Of a stretch of 64,000 bases of DNA, positions 8,345 to 16,642 are shown piece after piece. A program made the position numbers and the translations under genes. The notes under the pieces are model-generated. The model had not been told where the DNA came from. It saw nothing but the letters and a program-made list of their open reading frames with translations, and ran no database searches. This DNA comes from Lacinutrix sp. Lineage in GTDB: Bacteria > Bacteroidota > Bacteroidia > Flavobacteriales > Flavobacteriaceae. The DNA lies in contig NZ_JAQWGS010000025.1 of assembly GCF_029238095.1 (NCBI RefSeq), positions 1-64,000 of the forward strand. The letters run 5' to 3'. The number at the start of each line of letters is the position of its first letter. Positions within the stretch are counted from its first letter, which is position 1.

Positions 8345-9328
8345 ATGTCTGATACAATAGAGAAAGTAAAGTGCCTAATAATAGGATCTGGTCCAGCAGG
8401 ATATACTGCTGCCATTTATGCTGCCAGAGCTAACATGAAACCTGTTTTATATCAAGGAAGTCAACCAGGTGGACAGTTAACAACAACAAACGAAGTTGAA
8501 AACTTCCCAGGTTATCCAGATGGAATTACAGGACCAGCAATGATGATGGAGCTTCAAGCGCAAGCAGAGCGTTTTGAAACAGATGTTAGATTTGGTTGGA
8601 TTACTAAAGTTGATTTTTCTGGAGACGTCCATAAAGTTTGGGTAAACGATGAAAAAGAGATTCACTGTGATACTATTATTATTTCTACAGGAGCAAGTGC
8701 TAAATACTTAGGTTTAGAGTCTGAACAAAAATATTTAAAATTAGGTGGAGGTGTTTCTGCCTGTGCTGTATGTGATGGTTTCTTTTATAAAAATCAAGAA
8801 GTAGTTATTGTTGGAGCAGGAGATAGTGCTTGTGAAGAAGCACATTACTTATCTAAACTGTGTACAAAAGTGACCATGCTAGTAAGACGTGATGAGTTTA
8901 GAGCGTCTAAAATAATGGCTGAAAGAGTTAAAAATACTAAAAATATTGACATACTTTTTAACACAGAGACCGATGCTGTTTTAGGTGATGGACAGGTAGT
9001 TACTGGAGTTAGAGTTGTTAATAACCAAACTAACGAAAAACACGAAATTCCTGCTACTGGATTTTTTGTTGCTATTGGGCATAAACCTAATACAGATATT
9101 TTTAAAGATTATTTAGATTTAGATGAAACAGGTTATATTATTAATGCAAAACCAGGAACTTCTAAAACTAATGTAGATGGTGTTTTTGTTAGTGGTGATG
9201 CTGCAGATCATGTTTACAGACAAGCTATAACAGCTGCTGGAACAGGTTGTATGGCAGCTTTAGATGCAGAACGTTATTTAGCAGCTAAAGACTCTACGTT
9301 CGAAGTGAGTACTTCTACTTACAACTAG
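8345..9328 (+). CDS. trxB: thioredoxin-disulfide reductase
   Basis: A 327-residue cytosolic FAD/NADPH flavoenzyme that reduces thioredoxin. FAD-binding GSGPAGYTAA lies at about 14-23. The redox-active CAVC motif is at residues 140-143, and the NADPH-binding GAGDSACEEA follows at about 157-166. SGDAAD and the ITAAGTGC segment near the C-terminus close the FAD site. Length and motif order are exactly those of low-molecular-weight TrxB. It is monocistronic: a TAnnTTTG element lies upstream and a strong terminator downstream. In this window it belongs functionally with oxyR, dps and sodC. Confidence 0.97.
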   Translation: MSDTIEKVKCLIIGSGPAGYTAAIYAARANMKPVLYQGSQPGGQLTTTNEVENFPGYPDGITGPAMMMELQAQAERFETDVRFGWITKVDFSGDVHKVWVNDEKEIHCDTIIISTGASAKYLGLESEQKYLKLGGGVSACAVCDGFFYKNQEVVIVGAGDSACEEAHYLSKLCTKVTMLVRRDEFRASKIMAERVKNTKNIDILFNTETDAVLGDGQVVTGVRVVNNQTNEKHEIPATGFFVAIGHKPNTDIFKDYLDLDETGYIINAKPGTSKTNVDGVFVSGDAADHVYRQAITAAGTGCMAALDAERYLAAKDSTFEVSTSTYN

Positions 9329-9352
9329 ATCTTGATGTTTTATATTATAAAC

Positions 9353-9383
9353 AAAAAGCCGAAGCAATGCTTCGGCTTTTTTT
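9353..9383. terminator. bidirectional terminator after trxB
   Basis: A 13-base perfect stem (9353-9365 with 9369-9381, core AAGCCGAAGC) with a 3-base loop, with A and T tracts on the two sides. It can end both the plus-strand trxB transcript and the convergent minus-strand GIN-domain gene. Confidence 0.92.
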
Positions 9384-9400
9384 GTTACATTTTTTCTAGT

Positions 9401-10231
9401 CTACTTTTTTCTCAAAATAGCGTCGTCATCAAATTTGTTTATTTCTATTTTTGGGCTTCCATAAATATACGTTTCTGTCGTTCCAGAAGCTTCAATTACT
9501 ATGTCTTTAGAGGCTTCAATATGAACGTCTGCTCGGCCTTCTGTAATTAAATTACATGTTTTGGTTATTAGCTTTTCAGCTTTTAAAATAGCGGAGTTGT
9601 CTACTTTAATTGTTAATTCGTTTGAGTCTCCTTCAAGTATTGCATTGGCACGTTGAAGCATATCTATTGTAATAGTTTCAGAATTAATTAAAGCTTCAAT
9701 TTTAGAGTTATCACTTAAATCTAGAACCACTGTTTTGGCCGTAATATTAAGTTCGGCTTTGGTTTTTCCAGCAGCTATATAGTTAAAATTCTCTGCTTCT
9801 ATAGTTAAATAGATTTTAGAAGATTCTTTTGTTCTAAGGACTAAGTCTTTTACTTTAATGGTACTTGTTGATGTTAACTGCGCATCTTCTTTTAATTCAA
9901 TAATATTTAAAGAGTCTTTATAGACTACTGTAATTTCCATTGCTTTACTTGATGTAATTCGCTTATTGGTTTTAAAGCTTAAACTTCCTTCTTGTACATT
10001 AAATGTAATAACATCGTGTAAATTATCGTCTGTGTTAATTTCTACAGAAGGTAATTCTCCTTGTTTTATATTAATTTTAAAATTGTCGCTAATTACTAAG
10101 CGATTAAAAGCATCGATTTCTGTAATTTGAGTGGTCACGTTTCTGCTGCCTTTAATTTTTTATGTACTTTGGGAAAAGCTTAAAAATGTTACTAGATAGG
10201 TTAAAATAAGGAGATGTAATTTTGTTTTCAT
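9401..10231 (-). pseudogene. GIN-domain (DUF2807) protein gene with in-frame nonsense codon
   Basis: Read from the ATG at 10229-10231, the first 23 codons give a signal peptide (MKTKLHLLILTYLV then TFLSFSQST). A TAA at 10160-10162 then interrupts the frame. The same frame continues without a further stop for about 250 codons into a domain of repeated short beta-strands typical of the 'head GIN' family (DAFNRLVISDNFKI and similar). Between the stop and the long open part are residues of the kind that open the mature domain (KIKGSRNVTTQ). A single AAA to TAA change would explain it. The GTG at 10136-10138 could start a 245-residue protein without an export signal, but it has no good ribosome-binding context and would make an exported-type domain in the cytoplasm. 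I therefore call it a recent nonsense pseudogene or a sequencing error. Confidence 0.75.
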
Positions 10232-10261
10232 TAGTTATATTAATTGTTTAGCAAAGATATA

Positions 10262-10302
10262 ACAAAAACCATCCCAAACTTTTAAAAAAAATGGGATGGT
10301 TT
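10262..10302 (-). terminator. terminator of the PadR-PspC operon
   Basis: AACCATCCCA (10267-10276) pairs with TGGGATGGTT (10292-10301) around a 15-base A/T loop. On the minus strand the stem is followed by a T-rich tract (TTTTTGTT). It lies downstream of the PspC gene and the short leader-like ORF. Confidence 0.75.
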
Positions 10303-10328
10303 AAGGTTGGTTAAAAATGTGTTTGGTT

Positions 10329-10382
10329 TTACATTACTATACTTAGTATTAATGCGATTATAAATTTAGCGATGGTTATCAT
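10329..10382 (-). pseudogene. 17-codon remnant or small ORF after pspC-like gene
   Basis: A 17-codon ORF (MITIAKFIIALILSIVM then TAA), 23 bases after the PspC-domain gene, with an A-rich ribosome-binding context (AAAAAACGAACAGT before ATG). The peptide looks like the start of a lipoprotein or signal peptide, without the Ser-Cys lipobox. Second GIN-domain genes in PadR/PspC operons of related bacteria often begin with this kind of hydrophobic leader, which I recall from general knowledge and cannot check here. It may be the N-terminal stub left after deletion of such a gene, or a genuine small membrane peptide. The operon terminator follows at once. Confidence 0.35.
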
Positions 10383-10405
10383 ACTGTTCGTTTTTTGATT
10401 GATTG

Positions 10406-12244
10406 TTATTCCTTTTTATTGTCTGAAGTTATTTTAATACCATCCTCATCTATTTTTACTTCCACATTATCGGTTTTACTTTGTACACCATCCTCGTTAA
10501 TTTGTATTGAATTAACATTAGTGGCTGCTTCAATACCTTCAGAGTTTATTTTAAGCTTTGCACCATCTTTATTAATGTTTACATCTATTTCAAAATCATT
10601 ATCATCTTCATCAGGACAATCTATACATATTAACTTCCCATTTTCAACTTTTTGATAATATCCTTCTTTTGTTTTTGAGAGTAAATCTCTGCTAGTATGA
10701 TACCTGTGAGTGTTCTCTTCTGGTAACAAAACACTTCCTATAGGTAAATAAAGCGTTATATTAATTTCTTGATCTCTTCTAGAATCATCGTTTGGAATGA
10801 CAAAATGATTATCTAAGTATAAGGTGTTTCCAGATAATTCATAATTGTAAGTTATACGTTGTGCTCGCTCTTTTACATCTTCAAAAGAGCGTCCTCTCGC
10901 ACTTTTAATGACTTTAATTTTAGCTACACTATCTCTAGTAGACTTAACGGTAAGGTTTACGTCTTGAGAATAAATTAGTCTTTCGCCATTTTCATTATGG
11001 CCTACTTTAAAACTATTAGATTTATTAAAATACTCTGCATAGTTATCATTATTTTTCATTGTTAATATTAGTGTGTCTTGCGCTGTAATGTTTGCAAATG
11101 TTTCATTTTGAATAATTGGCGCTTCTTCACTGTAAGATAAGCCTTGTTTTGCTCCAACAATGCAAATGCCAATTAGTGATAATAACCAGAGACCCAATAG
11201 TGTGAACTTTGCTGCACTACCAATAGATTTTAAATTATTAACTAAAATTTTAAGACCTAAATAGAATAACAATAAAAGCGGAATGCCAATTAAAAAATAG
11301 AGCATTAAACCCACTAGCCAAAACTGAGTGTTTGAGGCCTCTGCTAAAAATAATATGTCCGAATTTCCTAAATCTAAACGGTCTATAAAGTTTGCAGAAA
11401 TAAAAGCAACTGTAGTTGCAATAAATCCAGCAGCTCCTGCCAGCATTAACATAATACCTATAATTTTTGCAAAGATTTTTATGAAGAACATAAAAATGTC
11501 TGCAATGGTATCAAAAAAAGTTTGTGAGCTAGATTTTATTCTATTGGTTTGCTTATTAACATCTATGTTTTTTACAGAGTTAGAAATGTTATCGCTAGCA
11601 GATTCAAAACCTTCCTTTAGTTTATCGCCTGCAGTTTGCAAATTTTGACCAACACTTTCTGAAACGGTACCAAAACCATCACGAATTTTTTTTTCGATGT
11701 TAGAAATGGTTACATTCTCTCCAGTCATTAGAATTTTTTCAGAAGTTGTTTTTGCTTCCGGAACCAAGATCCAAAGTAAAATGTAAATTAATATTCCTGT
11801 TCCAAAACCTAAGACTAGAATAATCCATAATATTCTTACCCAAATAGCATCTATTCCAAAATAATGTGCTAATCCAGACGATACGCCTCCTACATAAGAG
11901 GTTTCTGTGTCTCTGTATAGTTTTTTAGATCTTGCATTGGTATATGTTCTTTGTTGAGGTTCGTCTTCAAAAATCTCATCGTCTACAAGGTAATCTTCAG
12001 GTTGTCCCATAATAGAAATAATGGCTTCAACTTGCTTGTTTCCAATGACTTGTTTTTCATTTTGTATGCGTTCTGAAAATAACTCTGCAATACGTGCTTC
12101 TATATCTGAGATAATTTCAGAACGTCCTTGAGAATCTGTAAATGAACGTTTTATAGCCTCAAGATAGCGCTGTAATTTTAAGTATGCATCTTCATCTATA
12201 TGAAAAAATATACCTGCTAAATTTATGTTGACTGTTTTATTCAT
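10406..12244 (-). CDS. PspC domain-containing membrane protein
   Basis: A 612-residue membrane protein. The N-terminal 90 residues are cytoplasmic with a DIEARIAELF helix. A PspC domain follows at about 105-165 (YRDTETSYVGGVSSGLAHYFGID in its cytoplasmic part, then a membrane segment ending WILVPEA). Two to three further membrane segments lie at about 250-375. The C-terminal 200 residues are soluble and strand-rich, ending in repeats that alternate DxxxIKI/ VEVKIDEDG-type sequence. This is the long fused form found in Bacteroidota, often beside PadR and GIN-domain genes. PspC proteins respond to envelope stress in other bacteria, but a role here is inferred. It overlaps the PadR gene by 8 bases, so PadR probably regulates its own operon. 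Confidence 0.9.
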   Translation of the reverse strand: MNKTVNINLAGIFFHIDEDAYLKLQRYLEAIKRSFTDSQGRSEIISDIEARIAELFSERIQNEKQVIGNKQVEAIISIMGQPEDYLVDDEIFEDEPQQRTYTNARSKKLYRDTETSYVGGVSSGLAHYFGIDAIWVRILWIILVLGFGTGILIYILLWILVPEAKTTSEKILMTGENVTISNIEKKIRDGFGTVSESVGQNLQTAGDKLKEGFESASDNISNSVKNIDVNKQTNRIKSSSQTFFDTIADIFMFFIKIFAKIIGIMLMLAGAAGFIATTVAFISANFIDRLDLGNSDILFLAEASNTQFWLVGLMLYFLIGIPLLLLFYLGLKILVNNLKSIGSAAKFTLLGLWLLSLIGICIVGAKQGLSYSEEAPIIQNETFANITAQDTLILTMKNNDNYAEYFNKSNSFKVGHNENGERLIYSQDVNLTVKSTRDSVAKIKVIKSARGRSFEDVKERAQRITYNYELSGNTLYLDNHFVIPNDDSRRDQEINITLYLPIGSVLLPEENTHRYHTSRDLLSKTKEGYYQKVENGKLICIDCPDEDDNDFEIDVNINKDGAKLKINSEGIEAATNVNSIQINEDGVQSKTDNVEVKIDEDGIKITSDNKKE

Positions 12245-12581
12245 TTTCTTTGGTTTTTGAAGGTGTTACAATGTTAACTGCTGTTTGTAATTCGTCCCAA
12301 GTAGTAGTTAGTTCTTTTAGAAAAAGTTGTCCTGTTTCTGTTAATCCATAATATTTTCTTGGTGGTCCAGATGTGCTTTCTTCCCAGCGGTAATTAAGAA
12401 GTCCTGCGTTTTTAAGTCGTGTTAGTAAAGGGTAAATTGTGCCTTCTACAACAAGTAACTTAGCGTCTTTTAGTGTACCTAAAATCTCGGCTACATACGC
12501 ATCCTCGTCTTTTAAAACAGATAAGATGCAATATTCTAAAACACCTTTACGCATTTGTGCTTTTGTGTTTTCTATTTTCAT
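12237..12581 (-). CDS. PadR family transcriptional regulator
   Basis: A 114-residue winged-helix repressor. The start MRKGVLEYCILSVL, the recognition region TIYPLLTRLKNAGLL and the wing segment PPRKYYGLTETG are diagnostic of the PadR family. It lies first in an operon with the PspC-domain gene, overlapping it by 8 bases (ATG inside the 3' end of padR), so the two are co-translated. PadR proteins usually bind an inverted repeat near their own promoter, which predicts autoregulation in the region upstream of 12581. I could not pick out a single convincing operator. Ligand unknown. Confidence 0.93.
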   Translation of the reverse strand: MKIENTKAQMRKGVLEYCILSVLKDEDAYVAEILGTLKDAKLLVVEGTIYPLLTRLKNAGLLNYRWEESTSGPPRKYYGLTETGQLFLKELTTTWDELQTAVNIVTPSKTKENE

Positions 12582-12756
12582 GTGTTCGCTTTTATTTTAT
12601 TAGAGTTCAAATGCAGTTCGCAATTGAAGATTCTAGATTGATTGATATTTTTCTCTAATGCTCGAGTCATAGTGTCCTGCGATTTAATGTTGTGAAACTG
12701 TTCATTTTTTGATTTATTAATTGATTATTGATGAAACTGAAATGTTTTCAGTATGG

Positions 12757-13203
12757 TTATTTTAAAAATTTAATACTAAGTGGATAATTGTATACCTCAC
12801 CATCTCTTGCTCTTAAACTTGCTTTTATTATAAATACAATTTCTAGAATAAAGCCTATAACTGCTAAAAAACCTAAAGAACCACCTATATAGAATAGAGG
12901 CGATGGTTTACTAATATTAAGATGAATGCCATCGAAAAGATTAAAATCCATAAAATCGAATCCATTTAATATACTGAAGGCAAAAAACGGAATCGTGATT
13001 AAACCAATAACTAAAGAATAGATTAAAATGCTTATTTGGAAATTAAGTGCTTGTTTTCCATGCTCATCTATAAACTGAGATTTATCTTTATTAATTATCC
13101 ATAAGACTAAAGGCCCTAAAAAATTTCCAAATGGTATTAGAAATCTGGAGAATATAGATAAATGAATAAAGGTTGCAATGTTGGTGTGGTTTTTCTCGCT
13201 CAT
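12757..13203 (-). CDS. DUF4870 domain-containing membrane protein
   Basis: A 148-residue membrane protein with three predicted membrane segments. The conserved DUF4870 signature is present: HLSIFSRFLIPFGNFLGP, then WIINKDKSQFIDEHGKQALNFQ, which places charged residues between the first two helices. The open frame extends 10 codons further upstream to a TTG at 13233. I chose the ATG at 13201-13203 (MSEKNHTN) because it is an ATG preceded by an A/T-rich spacer, and homologues begin near this point. It is monocistronic. Function unknown. Confidence 0.87.
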   Translation of the reverse strand: MSEKNHTNIATFIHLSIFSRFLIPFGNFLGPLVLWIINKDKSQFIDEHGKQALNFQISILIYSLVIGLITIPFFAFSILNGFDFMDFNLFDGIHLNISKPSPLFYIGGSLGFLAVIGFILEIVFIIKASLRARDGEVYNYPLSIKFLK

Positions 13204-13297
13204 TTTAAAAGTATATAATAGTTGCTTATACAAATATATGTCTAAAAAAAGGTATTATGTTACGCATAGTACTAAAAATTAACATAACTTTAACATA

Positions 13298-13327
13298 TTG
13301 TAGTGTGGAATATTTTCAATAATTTTG
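13298..13327 (+). promoter_or_regulatory. promoter of the DUF4442 gene
   Basis: TTG at 13298-13300 and TAATTTTG at 13320-13327 are spaced by 19 bases, matching the Bacteroidota -33/-7 promoter. The expected start site is about 10 bases before the ATG at 13344, giving a very short leader. Confidence 0.68.
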
Positions 13328-13343
13328 AAGAAACAAATAATAG

Positions 13344-13802
13344 ATGAAGCTCACACCAAGTAAAATAAATACTTTTAACTTATTTAAGCTACCCTCAGTT
13401 TTCTTTGCTGGCGTGCGTGTTAAATCTATAGATAATAACTCCTGTACTGTAACAGTTAAACACCGTTGGATTAATCAGAATCCGTTTAAATCTATGTTTT
13501 GGGCAGTACAAGGTATGGCAGCAGAACTTTCTACAGGAGCTTTAGTTCTCATGAAAATTAAACAAAGTGGTAAAAAAGTATCTATGTTGGTTACTAATAA
13601 TAATGCTAGTTTTACAAAAAAAGCAACGGGTCGCATAACTTTTAGTTGTAGGGATGGCTATTTAATTGACGAGGCATTAAGCAAATCTATTAATACAGGA
13701 GAAGGCCAAGCTTTCTGGATGCAATCTATTGGTACAAATGAAGATGGAGTAGTGGTTTCTACTTTTAATTTTGAATGGTCTGTAAGAGTAAAAAGTAAAT
13801 AG
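13344..13802 (+). CDS. DUF4442 hot-dog fold (thioesterase-like) protein
   Basis: A 152-residue cytosolic protein of the PaaI/YiiD-like hot-dog superfamily labelled DUF4442. The motif HRWINQNPFKSMFWAVQGMAAELSTGALVL contains the Asn-Pro-x-x-S and the central helix typical of this group, where acyl-CoA thioesters are bound. The catalytic residue of classical thioesterases (Asp or Glu in the helix) may be the Glu in AAELSTG. Substrate unknown. It lies 55 bases upstream of the AIM24-family gene and may share its transcript. The upstream promoter is one of the clearest in the window. Confidence 0.83.
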   Translation: MKLTPSKINTFNLFKLPSVFFAGVRVKSIDNNSCTVTVKHRWINQNPFKSMFWAVQGMAAELSTGALVLMKIKQSGKKVSMLVTNNNASFTKKATGRITFSCRDGYLIDEALSKSINTGEGQAFWMQSIGTNEDGVVVSTFNFEWSVRVKSK

Positions 13803-13857
13803 TGTAACATTTTAGAAATCTAATCTACATATAACTGTATAACCAAAAACACAAAAA

Positions 13858-14655
13858 ATGACAGCACACGAAATAGATTACAGAATTTACGGAGAAGAAA
13901 TGCAATATGTAGAGATAGAACTCGATCCTCAAGAAGGAGTAGTTGCAGAATCTGGAAGTTTTATGATGATGGACGATGGTATTAAAATGGAAACCATTTT
14001 TGGTGATGGTTCTAAAAAAGATGATAGTTTTCTGGGTAAAATTTTAGGAGCAGGTAAGCGTATTTTAACAGGAGAAAGTCTATTTATGACAGCTTTTTAT
14101 AACAACTTAAACGGTAAACGAAACGTTTCTTTTGCCTCTCCTTATCCAGGGAAAATTATACCAATAGATTTAACAGCGTTTAATGGCAAGTTTATTTGCC
14201 AGAAAGATGCCTTTTTATGTGCAGCTAAAGGTGTTAGTGTAGGAATTGAGTTTAGTAAAAAATTAGGTAGAGGACTTTTTGGAGGCGAAGGTTTTATTAT
14301 GCAAAAGCTTGAAGGTGATGGTATGGCATTTGTTCATGCAGGAGGTACAACAGCTAAAAAAATTCTTAAATCTGGTGAAACCTTAAGAGTAGATACTGGT
14401 TGTATTATTGGTTTTACTCAAACTATAAATTATGATATTGAGTTTGTAGGTGGTATTAAAAACACCATATTTGGTGGCGAAGGTTTATTTTTTGCAAAGT
14501 TAGAAGGTCCTGGAACAGTTTACATGCAGTCTTTACCATTTAGTAGATTAGCTGGACGTGTTCTAGCAAGTTTACCTAAAGGAGGAAAAAGTAAAGAAGA
14601 AGGTAGTGTTTTAGGGGGCTTAGGCGATTTGCTTGATGGTGACAATAGATTTTAG
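13858..14655 (+). CDS. AIM24 / TIGR00266 family protein
   Basis: A 265-residue protein of the AIM24 (TIGR00266) family, a predicted beta-sandwich fold. Gly-rich blocks recur through the protein: [43 protein letters not shown], then [16 protein letters not shown], so the two halves are internally similar. Such proteins occur widely in bacteria, and AIM24 is mitochondrial in yeast. Their molecular role is unsettled. The gene begins 55 bases after the DUF4442 gene on the same strand. The last 30 residues are Gly/Ser/Lys-rich and probably disordered. Confidence 0.9.
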   Translation: MTAHEIDYRIYGEEMQYVEIELDPQEGVVAESGSFMMMDDGIKMETIFGDGSKKDDSFLGKILGAGKRILTGESLFMTAFYNNLNGKRNVSFASPYPGKIIPIDLTAFNGKFICQKDAFLCAAKGVSVGIEFSKKLGRGLFGGEGFIMQKLEGDGMAFVHAGGTTAKKILKSGETLRVDTGCIIGFTQTINYDIEFVGGIKNTIFGGEGLFFAKLEGPGTVYMQSLPFSRLAGRVLASLPKGGKSKEEGSVLGGLGDLLDGDNRF

Positions 14656-14799
14656 AATTGTTAATTGTGAATTTTTTAACTGTTAATTTATAGATTTAAC
14701 AATTTTTGAATGGTTTTTTTTACTAAATTTAAATGAATTTAAAAACAAAAGCCTATAACTGAAAACTACTTTTTTATTTAACTAAATCTAGTAATTATT

Positions 14800-14997
14800 A
14801 TGGCAAGAGCAATGTTCGAGTACACCAAAACGATACTCAATAAGGTTAGTTTTGATGCTAATTTGTTTTGTAAGGAGGTACAAAAAGCACTTCAAAGATT
14901 ATTACCTTATGAAATTGAAGAGCTCAAGATTTTTATAGAATCTATAGTCAATAAAAATCCAGACTTAAACCAATGTTTAATCTATTTAAATGAATAA
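14800..14997 (+). CDS. small uncharacterised protein
   Basis: A 65-residue acidic/helical cytosolic protein. It has no signal peptide and no membrane segment. The pattern (KTILNKVSFDANLFCKEVQKALQ.. then LLPYEIEELKIFIES) is all helix and contains one Cys. It begins at an ATG after an A/T-rich 144-base gap and ends just before a strong terminator, so it is an independent small gene and not a chance ORF. I recall similar short proteins in flavobacteria but cannot name a family. Confidence 0.7.
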   Translation: MARAMFEYTKTILNKVSFDANLFCKEVQKALQRLLPYEIEELKIFIESIVNKNPDLNQCLIYLNE

Positions 14998-15000
14998 AAA

Positions 15001-15027
15001 AAAGCGACTTACGAGTCGCTTTTTTTT
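15001..15027. terminator. bidirectional terminator between small gene and oxyR
   Basis: AAAGCGACT (15001-15009) pairs with AGTCGCTTT (15014-15022), with a 4-base TACG loop and A/T tracts on both sides. It serves the plus-strand small gene and the convergent minus-strand oxyR. Confidence 0.92.
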
Positions 15028-15042
15028 ATTTTTACAATTTAT

Positions 15043-15981
15043 TTATTTCGGTAACGGACTAACAATTTGTACATTTTGAAACGCTATAGCTCCTCTTGTT
15101 ACACCAGATATAACTTCCTGTAAGGCCTCTATAATTTGCATTTTTAATTCACTTTTATGATAAATAATACTCACTTCTCGTGCAGGAGAAGGCGCGTCAA
15201 ATTTTTTTAAATTTATTTTGGTTTTCTCGTTAATGTCTAACGTGTGTAAATAAGGTAATAAGGTCATGCCTAGACCTTCGTTAGATAGTTTTACTAAGGT
15301 TTCTATACTCCCACTTTCTAACTGAAAATGCTCGTCGTTTTGGTCCTTAAAAGCACGACACAAATTAATTACTCCATCTCTAAAACAATGGCCATCCTCA
15401 AGTAAAAGCATGTCTTCAATATCTAAATCATCTGTAGAGATTGTTTTTTTACTATTTAAACGATGGTTTTGTGGGATGTAAGCCATAAAGGGCTCGAAGT
15501 AAAGCACACGTTCTTTTATAGAATCGTTTTCCAGCGGTGTTGCAGCAATTGCAGCATCTAAATGTCCATCGTTTATTCTGGTTATTATTTCTTCGGTAGT
15601 GAGCTCTTCAATTTTAAGTTTTACTTTTGGATATTTCTTTATAAAATTTTTAAGAAACATAGGTAACAGTGTAGGCATAACCGTTGGAATAATACCTAAT
15701 TTAAATTCACCTCCTATAAAACCTTTTTGTTGGTCTACAATATCTTGTATTCTATGAGATTCGTTAACAATGTTTCTGGCTTGATTTACTATTTTCTTAC
15801 CAACCTCTGTTAACTCTATTGGTTTTTTACTTCTATCGAATATTAAAATATCTAATTGGTCTTCTAACTTTTGTATTTGCATGCTTAAAGTAGGCTGTGT
15901 TACAAAACACTTTTCTGCTGCTTTTGTAAAGTTTTGGTGTTCTGCTACGGCTAGTACGTAAGATAATTGTGTGATTGTCAT
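15043..15981 (-). CDS. oxyR: OxyR-type hydrogen peroxide sensor, LysR family
   Basis: A 312-residue LysR-type regulator. The winged helix-turn-helix lies in residues 1-60 (TKAAEKCFVTQPTLSMQIQKLE), with the effector domain after about 90. Two cysteines, C199 and C208, sit in GHCFRDGVINLC with 8 residues between them, the same positions and spacing as the peroxide-sensing disulfide pair of E. coli OxyR. This makes the OxyR assignment strong rather than generic LysR. It is divergent from dps, a classical OxyR target, and the 15-base palindrome just upstream of the start (15986-16000) is a candidate autoregulatory site. A further N-terminal Cys25 lies in the DNA-binding domain. Confidence 0.95.
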   Translation of the reverse strand: MTITQLSYVLAVAEHQNFTKAAEKCFVTQPTLSMQIQKLEDQLDILIFDRSKKPIELTEVGKKIVNQARNIVNESHRIQDIVDQQKGFIGGEFKLGIIPTVMPTLLPMFLKNFIKKYPKVKLKIEELTTEEIITRINDGHLDAAIAATPLENDSIKERVLYFEPFMAYIPQNHRLNSKKTISTDDLDIEDMLLLEDGHCFRDGVINLCRAFKDQNDEHFQLESGSIETLVKLSNEGLGMTLLPYLHTLDINEKTKINLKKFDAPSPAREVSIIYHKSELKMQIIEALQEVISGVTRGAIAFQNVQIVSPLPK

Positions 15982-15985
15982 TTAT

Positions 15986-16000
15986 ATAGTTTTAAACTAT
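15986..16000. promoter_or_regulatory. candidate OxyR operator
   Basis: ATAG-N7-CTAT within a perfect inverted repeat (ATAGTTT-T-AAACTAT), 5 bases upstream of the oxyR ATG. ATAG-N7-CTAT is the half-element of the OxyR consensus known from E. coli. The second half-element at the proper spacing is not evident. The position fits autorepression of oxyR; binding is inferred. Confidence 0.5.
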
Positions 16001-16054
16001 AAAAATATAAAATCTATCAATAAAACTTATAGTAATTACTGTTTTTTTTAATGT

Positions 16055-16062
16055 TAAATTTG
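16055..16062 (+). promoter_or_regulatory. dps: -7 element of dps
   Basis: TAAATTTG, a perfect TAnnTTTG match, 34 bases upstream of the dps ATG. A -33 TTG is not seen at the right distance, which fits a promoter that depends on an activator such as the adjacent OxyR. Confidence 0.55.
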
Positions 16063-16095
16063 AATATTAATAAATAAGTACAAAAACACAAGATT

Positions 16096-16575
16096 ATGAC
16101 ATTAAATAGTTTAGGATTAAATGCAAAGGAAACAAAAGAAATAGCTGAAGATTTAAACCTTTTATTGGCGAGTTTTCAAACCTATTATCAAAATTTAAGA
16201 GGTATCCATTGGAACATAAAAGGGAACAATTTTTTTGGCTTACATGTTAAGTTCGAGGAACTGTATACAGATGCAAATATAAAAGTAGATGAAATTGCAG
16301 AGCGTATTTTAACGTTAGGTGAAACTCCATTACATACGTTTAGCGATTATGTTAAAACAACAAAAGTACCAGTTGGTAAAAACGTTTCTAAAGATGTTGA
16401 CGCTGTAAAATTGATAGTAAATTCTATAACCCAATTATTAATTTTAGAAAGACAAATACTTGATAAAGCTGGAGAAGCAAACGATGAAGGCACAAATTCT
16501 ATGATGAGTGATTTTATTACTGAACAAGAAAAAACCGTGTGGATGATGAATGCTTGGTTAGGAGAAATCATCTAG
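16096..16575 (+). CDS. dps: Dps family DNA-binding ferritin-like protein
   Basis: A 159-residue Dps protein that forms a 12-mer, oxidises ferrous iron with peroxide and protects DNA. The ferroxidase ligands can be read directly: H38, H50 and E54 from HWNIKG...HVKFEELY, and D65 and E69 from VDEIAER, with the spacing of the Dps family. The N-terminus is short and has no strongly basic tail, so DNA binding may be weak. It is divergent from oxyR, as expected for an OxyR-controlled peroxide defence gene, and ends at a strong terminator. Confidence 0.96.
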   Translation: MTLNSLGLNAKETKEIAEDLNLLLASFQTYYQNLRGIHWNIKGNNFFGLHVKFEELYTDANIKVDEIAERILTLGETPLHTFSDYVKTTKVPVGKNVSKDVDAVKLIVNSITQLLILERQILDKAGEANDEGTNSMMSDFITEQEKTVWMMNAWLGEII

Positions 16576-16597
16576 TAAATTAATTTTATTAAACATT

Positions 16598-16622
16598 AAA
16601 GGCGACCATTTGGTCGCCTTTT
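16598..16622. terminator. terminator between dps and DUF2141 gene
   Basis: GGCGACC (16601-16607) pairs with GGTCGCC (16612-16618), extended by A/T pairs, with a 4-base loop. It ends dps and can also act on the convergent DUF2141 gene. Confidence 0.9.
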
Positions 16623-16642
16623 GTATTGGTATTAACTAGTGA

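Noticed and set aside
9332-9550. 72-codon plus-strand frame after trxB
   Set aside because: It spans the trxB terminator and runs antisense to the GIN-domain gene.
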